From: Marmoricola sp. OAE513
Lineage (GTDB): Bacteria; Actinomycetota; Actinomycetes; Propionibacteriales; Nocardioidaceae
Reading direction: 5' to 3'
NCBI RefSeq assembly: GCF_040546585.1
Contig: NZ_JBEPOC010000001.1
Span: 3,348,001 to 3,412,000 of the forward strand
Length of the DNA stretch: 64,000 bases
The translations under genes were made by a program, and so were the position numbers. Below the pieces are notes generated by a model that made no database searches, was not told the DNA's origin, and saw only the letters and a program-made list of their open reading frames with translations. Each line of letters starts with the position of its first letter. The first letter of the stretch is position 1. Shown here piece by piece: positions 9,577-19,090 of this stretch.

Positions 9577-9918
9577 TCAGGCGGATTCGTCGGTGCCGCG
9601 GCGGCGTACCAGCAGGGCCACCCCGCCCGCGATCACCAGCACGAGCACGGTTCCGGTGACCCCGGCGATGGCCCCGGACAGGCGCGGGTTGTCGACGCCC
9701 TGGGTCGAGTAGTCGGCCATCGGGCTGTCCTGCGAGGTCTTGTGGTCCTTGGCCGTGTCCAGGAAGCCCTTGTCGCCGGCGACGTACTCCAAGCCGTCGG
9801 GGTGGCTGGAGGCGTAGTAGCTGACGAAGCCGGCGAGGACGAACGCGACGAGCAGGCCGGCGATGATCAGCGTCCGGGTGGAGATCCGGTTCCTCGGGAC
9901 AGTAGTCGTGGTGCTCAC
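9577..9918 (-). CDS. cbiN: CbiN/NikN (PDGLE) accessory component
   Basis: Small 113-aa two-helix protein of the metal ECF transporter. The diagnostic PDGLE motif (SSHPDGLEYVA) lies in the extracytoplasmic loop after the first helix; the second helix (TGTVLVLVIAGGVALLV) is near the C-terminus. The GTG start at 9918 overlaps the cbiM stop as GTGA. In this family the subunit is needed for metal loading of the M component. Confidence 0.88.
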   Translation of the reverse strand: MSTTTTVPRNRISTRTLIIAGLLVAFVLAGFVSYYASSHPDGLEYVAGDKGFLDTAKDHKTSQDSPMADYSTQGVDNPRLSGAIAGVTGTVLVLVIAGGVALLVRRRGTDESA

Positions 9919-10613
9919 GCGGAGACCTCCTCGCTGCTGGTGCGGATCTCGAGCTCGCGGGCGGCCACCACGTCCCTGGCGCCGTGCACCAGGTCGGGCC
10001 GGACGGCGACGACGGCACTGACGGCCAGGAAGGTGATCACGGCCTCGCCGATGCCGATCAGGCTGTGCCAGCCGATCATGGCGGCGGCCAGCGAGCCGAG
10101 CGGGATGTGCGCCTCGCCGCCGACGGCGTACAGGCCGGTGAAGGCGAGCGCGGCGAGCGGGACCGAGAGCAGCGCTCCGAACGCGGCCGCCGCCGGGACG
10201 GACTCCGTGCGCTTCGGGAGCACCTTGCGAGCCAGGGTGAACAGCAGCCATCCGGCGCCGACACCGACCAGACCCATCAGCGTGATGTTGGTGCCGAGCG
10301 CGGTGATGCCGCCGTCGGCGAAGAGGAGGCACTGCACCAGTAGCACCGTGCTGGTGCAGAGCACGGCAGTGAACGGCCCGACCAGGACAGCGGCGAGCGC
10401 ACCGCCGAGGAGGTGACCGCTGGTACCGGCCCCGACCGGGAAGTTGATCATCTGGGTGGCGAACACGAACGCGGCGACCAGTCCGGCGAGCGGAGCCGTG
10501 CGGTCGTCGAGCTCGCGGCGTGCGCCCCGCAGGGCGAGGCCGACGCCGACGACGGCGACCGCTCCGGTCGCGACGGACGTGGGGGCGTCGAGGAAGCCGT
10601 CAGGTACGTGCAC
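9915..10613 (-). CDS. cbiM: Metal-binding S component, CbiM/NikM
   Basis: Substrate-specific membrane subunit of 232 aa. The mature N-terminus MHVPDGFLDAPT is the family hallmark: in NikM/CbiM structures the N-terminal amino group and His2 ligate the metal. That fixes the GTG at 10613 as the start. Further His residues occur in GTSGHLLGGA and GWHSLIGIGEA. It is the first gene of the M-N-Q-O operon and lies only 43 bp from the ppk2 stop; that gap holds a Nur-type box. Nickel is therefore the likely substrate. Confidence 0.9.
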   Translation of the reverse strand: MHVPDGFLDAPTSVATGAVAVVGVGLALRGARRELDDRTAPLAGLVAAFVFATQMINFPVGAGTSGHLLGGALAAVLVGPFTAVLCTSTVLLVQCLLFADGGITALGTNITLMGLVGVGAGWLLFTLARKVLPKRTESVPAAAAFGALLSVPLAALAFTGLYAVGGEAHIPLGSLAAAMIGWHSLIGIGEAVITFLAVSAVVAVRPDLVHGARDVVAARELEIRTSSEEVSA

Positions 10614-10619
10614 GCGACA

Positions 10620-10642
10620 AGACTATTGCAAACAACTTGCAA
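10620..10642 (-). promoter_or_regulatory. Leaderless promoter with perfect Nur-type (nickel) box
   Basis: TTGCAA (10626-10631), five bases, TTGCAA (10637-10642) exactly matches the tTGCaa-N5-ttGCAA box described for the nickel regulator Nur of Streptomyces. Read on the minus strand, a -10-like TAGTCT (10620-10625) follows directly and ends six bases before the cbiM GTG. A weak TCGTTG lies just upstream, so the 17-bp box would fill the promoter spacer. No Shine-Dalgarno sequence precedes the GTG. Confidence 0.8.
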
Positions 10643-10655
10643 CAACGAGGTCGGG

Positions 10656-11546
10656 TCAGTCTCCGACCGCCTTCTTGCCGCGCTGGACGATCAGCGGGTC
10701 CGGTACGCCGACCAGGTCGGGGTCCTTGCCGTCGTACTCGAACTGCGAGAGGAAGTGCCGCATGGCGTTGAGTCGGGCGCGCTTCTTGTCGTTGGACTTG
10801 ATCGTCGTCCACGGCGCGCCCTTGGTGTCGGTACGCCGGAACATCTCCTCCTTGGCGGCCGTGTAGTCGTCCCACTTGTCGAGGGACTCCAGGTCCATCG
10901 AGGAGAGCTTCCACTGCCGGACCGGGTCTATCTGGCGGATGATGAACCGGGTGCGCTGCTCGGACTGGGTGACGGAGAACCAGAACTTGGTCACCGAGAT
11001 CCCGGACTCGATGAGCATCTTCTCGAAGACCGGGGCCTGGTCCATGAAGGTCTCGTACTGGTCGTCGGTGCAGAAGCCCATCACGCGTTCGACGCCGGCG
11101 CGGTTGTACCAGCTGCGGTCGAACAGGGCGAGCTCGCCGGCGGCCGGCAGGTGCTGGACGTAGCGCTGGAAGTACCACTGGCTGCTCTCGCGCTCACTGG
11201 GCTTCACCAGGGCGACCGTGCGCGCGTAGCGCGGGTTCAGGTGCTCCATGAACCGCTTGATGGTGCCGCCCTTGCCCGCGGCGTCGCGGCCCTCGAAGAG
11301 GATCACGTGGCGCCCACCGGTGCGCTGCTGCCAGGTCTGGAACTTCAGCAGCTCGACCTGGAGGTTGTACTTCTCGAAGTCGTAGACCTCACGGTCCAGC
11401 CGCTCGTCGTACGGGTAGTTCTCGCGCCACGTGTCCACGGCGTTGCCCTGCGGGTCGATCAGCAGCGGGTCGTCGTCGTGGTCGTCGTCGATGGTGTGGC
11501 CGTCCAGCTGCAGACGGTCGATGTGCGCGCGCAGGTCAGCGATCAT
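10656..11546 (-). CDS. ppk2: Polyphosphate kinase 2
   Basis: PPK2-family kinase that uses polyphosphate to phosphorylate nucleotides. The 296-aa protein has Walker A FEGRDAAGKGGTIKRF, a lid region rich in Arg/Lys (NPRYARTVALVKPSERE) and Walker B ALFDRSWYNRAGVERVMG. It is a single-domain (class I-like) enzyme by length. ATG 11546 is chosen to begin at the conserved region; the open frame upstream lacks coding character. The cbiM promoter sits immediately after its stop. Confidence 0.9.
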   Translation of the reverse strand: MIADLRAHIDRLQLDGHTIDDDHDDDPLLIDPQGNAVDTWRENYPYDERLDREVYDFEKYNLQVELLKFQTWQQRTGGRHVILFEGRDAAGKGGTIKRFMEHLNPRYARTVALVKPSERESSQWYFQRYVQHLPAAGELALFDRSWYNRAGVERVMGFCTDDQYETFMDQAPVFEKMLIESGISVTKFWFSVTQSEQRTRFIIRQIDPVRQWKLSSMDLESLDKWDDYTAAKEEMFRRTDTKGAPWTTIKSNDKKRARLNAMRHFLSQFEYDGKDPDLVGVPDPLIVQRGKKAVGD

Positions 11547-11652
11547 GCGCCGGAACGTAGGGGCACGACATGAACCGGCGGTGAACGACCCGAGGGGAGA
11601 ACTGAGTACGCGTACTGATGTGCGCCGGCGCTGACCGATCGAGGCTGGAGGC

Positions 11653-12183
11653 ATGGAAACCCAGCGAACCTCCGCAGCCGCCCTCGTCTCGCTCTGGACG
11701 AGCGTCGCCGCCTTCGTCCTCATGGCTGTCGTCGTGATCAAGGGCGACGACATCATCTTCAACGGCACCAACGTCGACGACATCGGCTCGCTCGACGGTC
11801 TGGCCGCGCTGGCCGCGGTCGTGCTCGCCGGCGTCTTCGGCCTCGCGCCGTTGGTCGTTGCTCTGACGCAGTCGGTCCTCGCACGCACGCGCGGCTGGGC
11901 GTCGGCGCGGGCAGCCGTGTCGGTCGCGTTCTACACCGCCTGCTGCGGCGCGATCACCGCCGGCTACTGGCTCGTCGGCGCGGAGCAGACCGCGCAGGAC
12001 CGCCGGGTGGACCCGACGGCGCTGCGGCACGGTGAGCTGATGACAGGATCGTCCGCGCTGATCGGCCTGCTCCCGCTGGCGATCTACCTGATCGCCGTGG
12101 GCATCACGCGTCCCCGCCCTCCTGTGCGACCCCAGCCACAGCCGTCGGGTCGTCGATCCGGTAGCGCGTCATCGCCTCGGTGA
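11653..12183 (+). CDS. Small polytopic membrane protein, unknown
   Basis: A 176-aa protein with four predicted membrane helices (about 9-29, 52-76, 93-118 and 136-155) and a basic, Pro/Ser-rich cytoplasmic tail. A GGAGG precedes ATG 11653. The last 80 bases overlap the 3' end of aceE on the other strand, and the tail encoded there is low-complexity. No family recognised. Confidence 0.65.
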   Translation: METQRTSAAALVSLWTSVAAFVLMAVVVIKGDDIIFNGTNVDDIGSLDGLAALAAVVLAGVFGLAPLVVALTQSVLARTRGWASARAAVSVAFYTACCGAITAGYWLVGAEQTAQDRRVDPTALRHGELMTGSSALIGLLPLAIYLIAVGITRPRPPVRPQPQPSGRRSGSASSPR

Positions 12184-14905
12184 CCGCCTCCGCCTTGACC
12201 TCGCCACGCGCGGCGAGGGCCTGCAGTGTCTGCACCACCACCGAGGCAGCGTCGACGTTGAAGAAGCGGCGGGCAGCCGCCCGGGTGTCGGCGAAGCCGA
12301 AGCCGTCGGTGCCGAGGACGTGGTACTCGCCGGGGACCCAGCGCGCGATCTGCAGCGGTACGGCGCGCATGTAGTCGGTGACGGCGACGAACGGGCCGGG
12401 AGCCCCGTCGAGCTGTCGGGTCACGAAGGGCACCTGGCCGGAACCGTTCGCCGACAGCAGGGCCTCGCGCTCGGTCTCGATCGCCTCGCGGGCCAGCTCG
12501 TTCCACGACGTCACCGACCACAGGTCGGCGCTGACGCCCCACTCCTCGGCCAGCATCCGCTGCGCCTCGACGATCCACGGGAAGCCGACGCCGGAGGCGA
12601 GCAGCTGAGCCTTCGGGCTGTCGGGACCCAGGTCCGGGCCGGAACCGAACCGGTACATGCCGGCCAGGAGTGCGTCGACGTCCAGGCCCTCGGGCTCGAC
12701 GGGCTGGGTGATCGGCTCGTTGTAGACGGTGACGTAGAAGATGACGTCCTCACCGAGCGGATGATCGGGGGTGACGGTGTACATCCGCTTCAGGCCCGAC
12801 TGCATGATGTGCGCGACCTCGTGGGCGTGCGCGGGGTCGTAGTGCACGACCGCTGGGTTGGTCGCCGCCAGCAGCGGGGAGTGCCCGTCGGCGTGTTGCA
12901 GGCCCTCGCCGGTCAGCGTCGTCCGGCCCGCGGTGGCACCGATCAGGAAGCCCCGGGCGAGCTGGTCGGCCATCGCCCAGATCGAGTCGCCGGTCCGCTG
13001 GAACCCGAACATCGAGTAGAAGATGTAGAACGGGATCATCGCCTCACCGTGCGTCGAGTACGCCGACCCGGCCGCTGTCGCGGATGCCACGGCGCCGGCC
13101 TCGGAGATGCTCTCGTGCAGCATCTGACCGTCGGCCGACTCGCGCCACTTGAGCAGCTGCTTGCGATCGACGCTCTCGTACTGCTGACCGTTCGGGTTGT
13201 AGATCTTCGCGGTCGGGAACATCGCGTCCATGCCGAACGTGCGGTACTCGTCCGGTGCGATCGGCACGATCCGCTTCCCGATCTCCGGGTCCTTCATCCA
13301 GTCCTTGAGCAGCCGGACGACGGCCATCGTGGTGGCGATCTTGTTCGCGCCCGAGCCCTGCTTCAGCTCGGCGTACATCTCGTCGCCGGGGACCTTGAGC
13401 GGCTTGGACCGGATCACCCGCCTGGGCAGCGAGCCGCCGAGCTGACGACGCCGCTCGAGCATGTACTCGATCTCGGGGGACTTCTCGCCGGGGTGGAAGA
13501 ACGGTGCCGTGTGGTCCGCCTCGTACGCCTCGGTGATGTCCTTGTCGCTCATCGGCAGGTAGAGCCGGTCGCGGAACTTGAGCAGGTCCGCGAGCTTGAG
13601 CTTCTTCATCTGGTGGGTGGCGTTCTTGCCCTCGAGGGCGTCGATCGTCCAGCCCTTGATGGTGTGCGCCAGGATCACCGTCGGCTGGCCGACGTGCTTG
13701 GTCGCGGAGTGGAAGGCCGAGTAGACCTTGCGGTAGTCGTGGCCACCGCGCGGCAGCTTCTCGATCTGCCGGTCGCTCATGTGCTCGACCATCGCGCGCA
13801 GACGCGGGTCGGGCCCGAAGAAGAACTCGCGGTTGTAGGCGCCGTCCTCGACCGAGAAGGTCTGGAACGCGCCGTCAGGGGTGGTGTTCATCTTGTTGAC
13901 CAGCACACCGTCGACGTCGCGGGCCAGGAGCGCGTCCCAGTCGCGGCCCCAGATCACCTTGATGACGTTCCAGCCCGCGCCACGGAAGTTCGCCTCGAGC
14001 TCCTGGATGATCTTGCCGTTGCCGGTCACCGGGCCGTCGAGCTGCTGCAGGTTGCAGTTGACCACCCAGGTCAGGTTGTCGAGCTCCTCGCGGGCGGCGA
14101 TCCGGATGGCGCCGAGCGACTCCGGCTCGGACATCTCGCCGTCGCCGAGGAACGCCCAGACGCGCTGGTCGGAGGTGTCCTTGATGCCGCGGTTGGACAG
14201 GTACCGGTTGAACCGGGCCTGGTAGATCGAGTTGATGCCGGTCAGGCCCATCGAGACCGTCGGGAACTCCCAGAACTCCGGCATCAGCCGCGGGTGCGGG
14301 TACGACGACAGGCCGGCGCCGACGCCGTGCTGCACCTCCTGGCGGAAGTTGAGCAGCTGCTGCTCGTTCAGCCTGCCCTCGAGGAAGGCGCGGGCGTAGA
14401 TGCCGGGGGAGGCGTGACCCTGGACGAAGATCTGGTCGCCGCCGCCGGGGGCGTCCTTGCCGCGGAAGAAGTGGTTGAAGCCGATCTCGTAGAGGCTCGC
14501 GCTCGACTGGTAGGTCGCGATGTGCCCGCCGACCTCGAGGCCGGGGCGGTTCGCGTCGGACACCATCACGGCCGCGTTCCAGCGGATGAAGGCCCGGATC
14601 CGGCGCTCGATGTCCTCGTCGCCGGGGAACCACGGCTCGCGCTCGGGCGGGATCGTGTTGATGTAGTCGGTGCTGCGCAGGGCCGGGACGCCGACCTGCT
14701 TCTGACGGGCGCGCTCGAGCAGGCGGAGCATCACGTAGCGCGCGCGCTCCCGGCCGCGGTCGTCGATGAGCTGGTCGAACGACGCGATCCAGTCCTCGGT
14801 CTCATCGGGGTCGATGTCCGGGAGCTGGGTCGGCAGGCCCTCGTGGATGACGGGGGGCGCGGCCGGCGCGGGGCGTTCTTCGGAGGTGGTGTTCTCGTCA
14901 GTCAC
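12104..14905 (-). CDS. aceE: Pyruvate dehydrogenase E1 component, homodimeric type
   Basis: Thiamine-diphosphate enzyme that decarboxylates pyruvate and passes the acetyl group to the E2 lipoyl domain. The 933-aa length is typical of AceE. The ThDP motif runs from [11 protein letters not shown] to [11 protein letters not shown]. The C-terminal transketolase-like part includes [15 protein letters not shown]. The start is a GTG with CAAGAT six bases upstream (leaderless type). aceE near fasR-fabD is conserved with mycobacteria. E2 and E3 are not in the window. Confidence 0.95.
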   Translation of the reverse strand: MTDENTTSEERPAPAAPPVIHEGLPTQLPDIDPDETEDWIASFDQLIDDRGRERARYVMLRLLERARQKQVGVPALRSTDYINTIPPEREPWFPGDEDIERRIRAFIRWNAAVMVSDANRPGLEVGGHIATYQSSASLYEIGFNHFFRGKDAPGGGDQIFVQGHASPGIYARAFLEGRLNEQQLLNFRQEVQHGVGAGLSSYPHPRLMPEFWEFPTVSMGLTGINSIYQARFNRYLSNRGIKDTSDQRVWAFLGDGEMSEPESLGAIRIAAREELDNLTWVVNCNLQQLDGPVTGNGKIIQELEANFRGAGWNVIKVIWGRDWDALLARDVDGVLVNKMNTTPDGAFQTFSVEDGAYNREFFFGPDPRLRAMVEHMSDRQIEKLPRGGHDYRKVYSAFHSATKHVGQPTVILAHTIKGWTIDALEGKNATHQMKKLKLADLLKFRDRLYLPMSDKDITEAYEADHTAPFFHPGEKSPEIEYMLERRRQLGGSLPRRVIRSKPLKVPGDEMYAELKQGSGANKIATTMAVVRLLKDWMKDPEIGKRIVPIAPDEYRTFGMDAMFPTAKIYNPNGQQYESVDRKQLLKWRESADGQMLHESISEAGAVASATAAGSAYSTHGEAMIPFYIFYSMFGFQRTGDSIWAMADQLARGFLIGATAGRTTLTGEGLQHADGHSPLLAATNPAVVHYDPAHAHEVAHIMQSGLKRMYTVTPDHPLGEDVIFYVTVYNEPITQPVEPEGLDVDALLAGMYRFGSGPDLGPDSPKAQLLASGVGFPWIVEAQRMLAEEWGVSADLWSVTSWNELAREAIETEREALLSANGSGQVPFVTRQLDGAPGPFVAVTDYMRAVPLQIARWVPGEYHVLGTDGFGFADTRAAARRFFNVDAASVVVQTLQALAARGEVKAEAVTEAMTRYRIDDPTAVAGVAQEGGDA

Positions 14906-15000
14906 CCTTGCATCTTGGCACGCGCGAACGAGCGAAGAAATCTACTCGTCGGTACGTGCTGCGGCCCTGATCGGCGGCCCTGAACCGGCATGATCGCCCG

Positions 15001-15294
15001 GTGAGCAGAAAGCGTCGGAAGCCCGCGGTGGTCGAACGTCCGCCGGCCGGCGCCTGGGACTACCTGGTCTGGCGCTGGAGGGACTGGTTCGGTGGTGCGC
15101 CGTGGTGGCTGCTACTCGTCTTCGCGCTCACGATCGTGCTGTTCGTGGTCGAGAAGGCGCACGGGCGTCTGGGTCTGAAGGGCACCCTCGGTGTGCTCGC
15201 CGTGCTCGCCGTCTGGTCGTTCTACCGACCCGGCGTCCAGGCTCTCGGGAAGCACGTGCTCACCCGCGTGAAGGGCCGGTTCAGGCGTCCCTGA
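15001..15294 (+). CDS. Small two-helix membrane protein
   Basis: A 97-aa protein with a basic N-terminus (SRKRRKPAVVE), two hydrophobic helices (about 37-52 and 60-76) and a basic C-terminus ending in KGRFRRP. The GTG start has CATGAT six bases upstream. It diverges from aceE. Function unknown; small proteins of this kind are common beside aceE in actinobacteria. Confidence 0.6.
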   Translation: MSRKRRKPAVVERPPAGAWDYLVWRWRDWFGGAPWWLLLVFALTIVLFVVEKAHGRLGLKGTLGVLAVLAVWSFYRPGVQALGKHVLTRVKGRFRRP

Positions 15295-15423
15295 GCCGTC
15301 CGCTGGGCGGACCCGGGAGGCAACGGGCTTGCGGATTGATGCGTGTCTCCGATGAACTTGGGCCAAACTTAGGCACCATCCTCGGTACGAGGACCCGATC
15401 AGTACTGAAAGTGAGGCATCGAC

Positions 15424-15840
15424 GTGAGCCCGTCCGCAGGGGACGCCAACCAGGTAGGGGACCGGTTGGGCATCAAGCCCGGCATGGTCGTTCAGGAGCT
15501 GGGTTGGGACGAGGACGTCGATGACACGGTCCGGGTCGCGATCGAGGACACCATCGACTCCGACCTGGTCGACGGCGACTACGGCGACGTGGTCGACGCG
15601 GTCCTGCTGTGGTGGCGCGACGGCGACGGCGACCTGGTCGACGCGCTGGTCGACGCCAAGACCGACCTCGTCGGTGGCGGTTCCATCTGGCTGCTCTCGC
15701 CCAAGGTGGGACGCGCCTCGGCCGTGGACGCCTCCGACGTCGCCGAGGCCGCGCCGATCGCCGGTCTGGCCACCACCAACTCGGTGCCGGTGAGCGCCGA
15801 CTGGTCCGCGACCAAGCTGGTCACGCCGAAGTCGTTCTGA
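15424..15840 (+). CDS. DUF3052 family protein
   Basis: A 138-aa acidic soluble protein with the family opening GIKPGMVVQELGWDED and later IWLLSPKVGR. DUF3052 proteins sit beside aceE and ahpE across actinobacteria; their function is unknown. The start is GTG 15424. The 129 bp upstream (15295-15423) hold no other gene; a promoter is expected there but no clear -35/-10 pair is seen. Confidence 0.8.
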   Translation: MSPSAGDANQVGDRLGIKPGMVVQELGWDEDVDDTVRVAIEDTIDSDLVDGDYGDVVDAVLLWWRDGDGDLVDALVDAKTDLVGGGSIWLLSPKVGRASAVDASDVAEAAPIAGLATTNSVPVSADWSATKLVTPKSF

Positions 15841-15865
15841 CGTCCCCGGCCGCCGCGCCGCGCAG

Positions 15866-15871
15866 TACGGT
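15866..15871 (+). promoter_or_regulatory. -10 element, leaderless acyl-CoA synthetase transcript
   Basis: TACGGT ends six bases before ATG 15878, and no Shine-Dalgarno sequence is present. The spacing puts the transcription start at the initiation codon. Confidence 0.5.
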
Positions 15872-15877
15872 GTCGGC

Positions 15878-17521
15878 ATGACCGGATCACTCGCCGACAG
15901 GGTTGTCGGGCAGGTCGTCGCGCAGGCGAAGAACAAGGCGATCGCCGCCCGGGTCCTCACCCAGGCGGGTGTCATCCGCCCGTTCGGTCCGGTCACCCTC
16001 GCCAACCTCGGTCTGACCCTGCACCACTGGGGGATGGGTCTGGCCGGCGGGTTCCAGGCGGTCGCCATCCGGTTCCCCGACCGCGAGGGCCTGGTCGACG
16101 AGCTCGGCTCGCTGACCTTCCGCGAGATCGACGAACGCAGCAACGCCTTCGCGGACGCGCTCGCGAAGCGCGGCATCGGCCCCGGCGACGGGGTCGCGCT
16201 GCTGGTGCGCAACCACCGGGGCTTCCTCGACTCGGCGCTCGGGATCTCCAAGCTGGGTGCGCACGTGCTGCTGCTCAACACCGCCTTCGCCGCGCCCCAG
16301 CTCGGCGAGGTCTGCGGCCGGGAGAACGCCACGCTGCTGATCCACGACCAGGAGTTCGACGCCCTGGTCGACGAGGCCGGCGTCGACGTACCGCGGGTGC
16401 TCGCCTGGACCGACGAGGACGACCGTGGTCGGGACACCGTCGAGGCGCTGGTCGCCGAGGGTTCGCCCCGGAGCCGCAAAGCGCCGCCGACCGAGGGCAA
16501 GATGGTGATCCTGACCTCGGGCACCACCGGGACACCGAAGGGTGCTCCGCGCGGAGGCGGCAACTTCGACGCTGCGGTGGCGCTGCTCGAGCGCATCCCG
16601 CTGCGCTCCGGCTGGCGCACGCACGTCGCCGCGCCGCTGTTCCACACCTGGGGCTTCGCGCACCTGAGCCTCTCGATGCTGCTCGGTGGCACGGTCGTGC
16701 TGACGCGGAAGTTCGAGCCGGAGTCCGCGTTGCAGGTGCTCACGAAGCACCGGTGCGACTCGTTCGTGGTCATCCCGGTGATGCTCCAGCGGATCCTCCG
16801 ACTGCCGCAGGAGACCCTCGACTCCTACGACCTGTCCCGCGTCAAGGTCGTCGCCGCGTCCGGTTCGGCGATGCCGGGCAACCTGGCCATCGAGTGGATG
16901 GACCAGTTCGGCGACACCCTGTACAACACCTACGGCTCCACCGAGGTCGCCTGGGCCAGCGTCGCCCAGCCGCGCGACATGCGGGCCGCCCCCGGAACCG
17001 CGGGCAAGCCCCCGGTCAACACCGTGGTGCGCCTGTACGACGAGCACGGCGCCGAGGTCCCGACCGGGTCGACGGGTCGGATCTTCGTCGGCAACTCGAT
17101 GCTCTTCGAGGGCTACACCGGCGGCGGGCACAAGGAGAGCATCGACGGCCTGATGAGCTCCGGGGACGTCGGGCGCTTCGACGAGGAGGGGCGGCTGTTC
17201 GTCGAGGGACGTGATGACGAGATGATCGTCTCCGGGGGAGAGAACGTCTTCCCCCAGGAGGTCGAGGACTGCATCGCCCGTCACGAGTCCGTGGCGGAGG
17301 TCGCAGCGATCGGCGTCGAGGACGACGAGTTCGGCAAGCGCCTGCGCGCGTTCGTCGTGGTGGTCCCCGGTGGCGACGTCGCCGAGGACGAGCTGCGCGA
17401 GCACGTGAAGGCGAACCTGGCCCGCTACAAGGTGCCGCGCGACTTCGTCTTCCTCGACGAGCTTCCTCGCAACGCCACCGGCAAGATCCTCAAGCGCGGG
17501 CTCACCGACTACGACGGGTAA
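15878..17521 (+). CDS. Long-chain fatty-acid-CoA ligase (AMP-binding)
   Basis: Adenylate-forming enzyme, 547 aa, activating a carboxylic acid (probably a fatty acid) to its CoA ester. The motifs are a P-loop-like TSGTTGTPKGAPR, YGSTEVAWAS for adenylate binding, SSGDVGRFDEEGRLFVEGR as the hinge, and the catalytic Lys in ATGKILKRGL near the C-terminus. It resembles FadD12-type ligases. The ahpE gene follows after 10 bp. Chain-length preference not deducible. Confidence 0.85.
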   Translation: MTGSLADRVVGQVVAQAKNKAIAARVLTQAGVIRPFGPVTLANLGLTLHHWGMGLAGGFQAVAIRFPDREGLVDELGSLTFREIDERSNAFADALAKRGIGPGDGVALLVRNHRGFLDSALGISKLGAHVLLLNTAFAAPQLGEVCGRENATLLIHDQEFDALVDEAGVDVPRVLAWTDEDDRGRDTVEALVAEGSPRSRKAPPTEGKMVILTSGTTGTPKGAPRGGGNFDAAVALLERIPLRSGWRTHVAAPLFHTWGFAHLSLSMLLGGTVVLTRKFEPESALQVLTKHRCDSFVVIPVMLQRILRLPQETLDSYDLSRVKVVAASGSAMPGNLAIEWMDQFGDTLYNTYGSTEVAWASVAQPRDMRAAPGTAGKPPVNTVVRLYDEHGAEVPTGSTGRIFVGNSMLFEGYTGGGHKESIDGLMSSGDVGRFDEEGRLFVEGRDDEMIVSGGENVFPQEVEDCIARHESVAEVAAIGVEDDEFGKRLRAFVVVVPGGDVAEDELREHVKANLARYKVPRDFVFLDELPRNATGKILKRGLTDYDG

Positions 17522-17531
17522 GACTGACCAG

Positions 17532-17993
17532 ATGCCACTCCAGGTGGGGGACCCCGCCCCCGACTTCGTCCTGCGCGACCAGCACGGCGCGGACTTCCGA
17601 CTCTCGGCGTACGCCGGCAAGAAGGCCGTCCTGCTGGTCTTCTACCCGTTCGCGTTCAGCGGCGTGTGCACCGGCGAGCTGAACGGGTTCCGGGACCGGC
17701 TCGGCGAGTTCGAGACCGCGACGACGACGGTCGCGGCCATCTCGTGCGACCCGATCTACAGCCAGCGCGCCTTCGCGGATCGCGACGGGATCTTCTTCCC
17801 GTTGCTCTCGGACTACTGGCCGCACGGCGAGGTCGCCTCGGCGTACGGGGTCCTCGACCAGGAGCAGGGCTGTCCGGAACGCTCGTCGTTCGTGGTCGAC
17901 AAGGACGGCCGGATCGCCTGGGCGGTGCACAACGAAATGGGCGAAGCGCGCGATCTGGACATGCAGGCGATCCAGTTGGCAGCCTCGGCCTAG
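17532..17993 (+). CDS. ahpE: Peroxiredoxin, AhpE type
   Basis: A 153-aa thiol peroxidase. The peroxidatic Cys46 lies in FYPFAFSGVCTGEL, where Ser replaces the more common Thr of the PxxxTxxC motif. Arg117 in GCPERSSFVV completes the active site. Two other cysteines occur (72 and 114); 114 could act as a resolving residue, unlike the one-Cys mycobacterial AhpE. AhpE beside DUF3052 and aceE is conserved with M. tuberculosis. A clear terminator follows. Confidence 0.88.
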   Translation: MPLQVGDPAPDFVLRDQHGADFRLSAYAGKKAVLLVFYPFAFSGVCTGELNGFRDRLGEFETATTTVAAISCDPIYSQRAFADRDGIFFPLLSDYWPHGEVASAYGVLDQEQGCPERSSFVVDKDGRIAWAVHNEMGEARDLDMQAIQLAASA

Positions 17994-18069
17994 TCACTTT
18001 TGACTATTTGGACGCGTAGTTGGGTTTTCCTCTTGCATCTGACAGCAGGTCTGTAAAGATTGCCTCGTT

Positions 18070-18113
18070 GCGACCGCTGATGACCCGAGACGTCAGCGGT
18101 CGCAGCCTTTTTG
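18070..18113 (+). terminator. Rho-independent terminator after ahpE
   Basis: An 11-bp perfect stem, GCGACCGCTGA with TCAGCGGTCGC (18070-18080 and 18093-18103), is followed by AGCCTTTTTGC. This is one of the few canonical T-tract terminators in the window. Confidence 0.85.
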
Positions 18114-18150
18114 CTCCCCTTGCAGTGCACGCCCTAGGCTTTCGGGCTGC

Positions 18151-18222
18151 GGGTGCATAGCTCAGCGGTAGAGCGCTTCCCTTACAAGGAAGATGTCGGG
18201 GGTTCGATCCCCTCTGCACCCA
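18151..18222 (+). tRNA. tRNA-Val (anticodon TAC)
   Basis: A full cloverleaf: acceptor GGGTGCA with TGCACCC, D stem GCTC/GAGC, anticodon stem CTTCC/GGAAG with loop CTTACAA (anticodon TAC, reads GTA), and a TTCGATC T-loop. The discriminator is A; CCA is not encoded. It stands alone between the ahpE terminator and the DUF3105 gene. Confidence 0.95.
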
Positions 18223-18256
18223 CCGGTAGTTCTTGGGATCGTGCTGTCCCGCCCTG

Positions 18257-18262
18257 TAGGTT
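18257..18262 (+). promoter_or_regulatory. -10 element, leaderless DUF3105 transcript
   Basis: TAGGTT ends six bases before ATG 18269 with no ribosome site between. Confidence 0.5.
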
Positions 18263-18268
18263 CCGCGC

Positions 18269-19042
18269 ATGGCGAAGGGCAAGGATTCCGCGAAGGCTGC
18301 CGCACGCAAGGCTGCGAGGGAAGCCGCCCAGGCCGAGGCCGAGGCCTTCAAGAGGGCCGAACGCCGGCGCGAGAAGATCCGCGCCTGGATCTACCTCGCG
18401 CTGATCGCCGCCGTCGTCCTCGGACTCGCCTACGTCGCCTTCCTGCGGCCCTACCTGGACGACCGCGCGAAGGAGAACCGGATCAAGAACCTCGCGCTCG
18501 GCAGCATCGGGACCTCTCCCTCGGCCGCCGGGTGCCGCCCCGAGGAGAAGGTCGACATCTCGATCCCGAAGAGCGGGTGGCACGTCGACCCCGGGACGAC
18601 GCTGTCCTACGAGGACGCACCGCCGTCGTACGGGAAGCACTGGAGCGAGTTCCTGCCCACGGGCCGCTACCGCACGATCTTCACCGAGAAGGACCGGCCG
18701 CCGAAGGAGCAGCTGGTGCACAGCCTGGAGCACGGTCACACGGTGCTCTGGTACGACGAGACGCTCGCTGCCGACGAGACCGCCTTCGCCGTGCTCCAGG
18801 ACATCGCGGACAAGCTGATCACCGAGGACAACCTCGTCATCGCCCCGTGGACCACCTCCGGCGACAAGCCCGACGGAGGGGCCTTCCCCGACGGAGCCCA
18901 CCTGGCCCTGACCCACTGGGCCGGCAGCGGGGACGACGAGACCGGGGTGACGCAGTACTGCGACGGCGTCAGCGGAGCCGCGGTCAAGGCGTTCATGATC
19001 GAGTACCCGAAGAGCGACTCGCCCGAGCCCGACGCCCCCTGA
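18269..19042 (+). CDS. DUF3105 membrane-anchored protein
   Basis: A 257-aa protein with a Lys/Ala-rich cytoplasmic N-terminus (possible coiled coil, residues 1-40), one membrane helix (about 41-63) and an extracytoplasmic DUF3105 domain. The family core QLVHSLEHGHTVLWYDE, with conserved His residues, is intact. Two cysteines (GCRPEEK and QYCDGV) could form a disulfide. The function of DUF3105 is unknown. An acyl-CoA synthetase gene follows. Confidence 0.8.
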   Translation: MAKGKDSAKAAARKAAREAAQAEAEAFKRAERRREKIRAWIYLALIAAVVLGLAYVAFLRPYLDDRAKENRIKNLALGSIGTSPSAAGCRPEEKVDISIPKSGWHVDPGTTLSYEDAPPSYGKHWSEFLPTGRYRTIFTEKDRPPKEQLVHSLEHGHTVLWYDETLAADETAFAVLQDIADKLITEDNLVIAPWTTSGDKPDGGAFPDGAHLALTHWAGSGDDETGVTQYCDGVSGAAVKAFMIEYPKSDSPEPDAP

Positions 19043-19090
19043 CGCACGGGCTAGATTGGCCTCACCCGATGTGTGACGGAGGCCACTCCC

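Noticed and set aside
12320-14983. 887-aa plus-strand open frame opposite aceE
   Set aside because: An antisense shadow of aceE, low-complexity composition.
18104-18150. Promoter for tRNA-Val
   Set aside because: TTGCAG and TAGGCT are only 9 bp apart, too close for a sigma-70 promoter.
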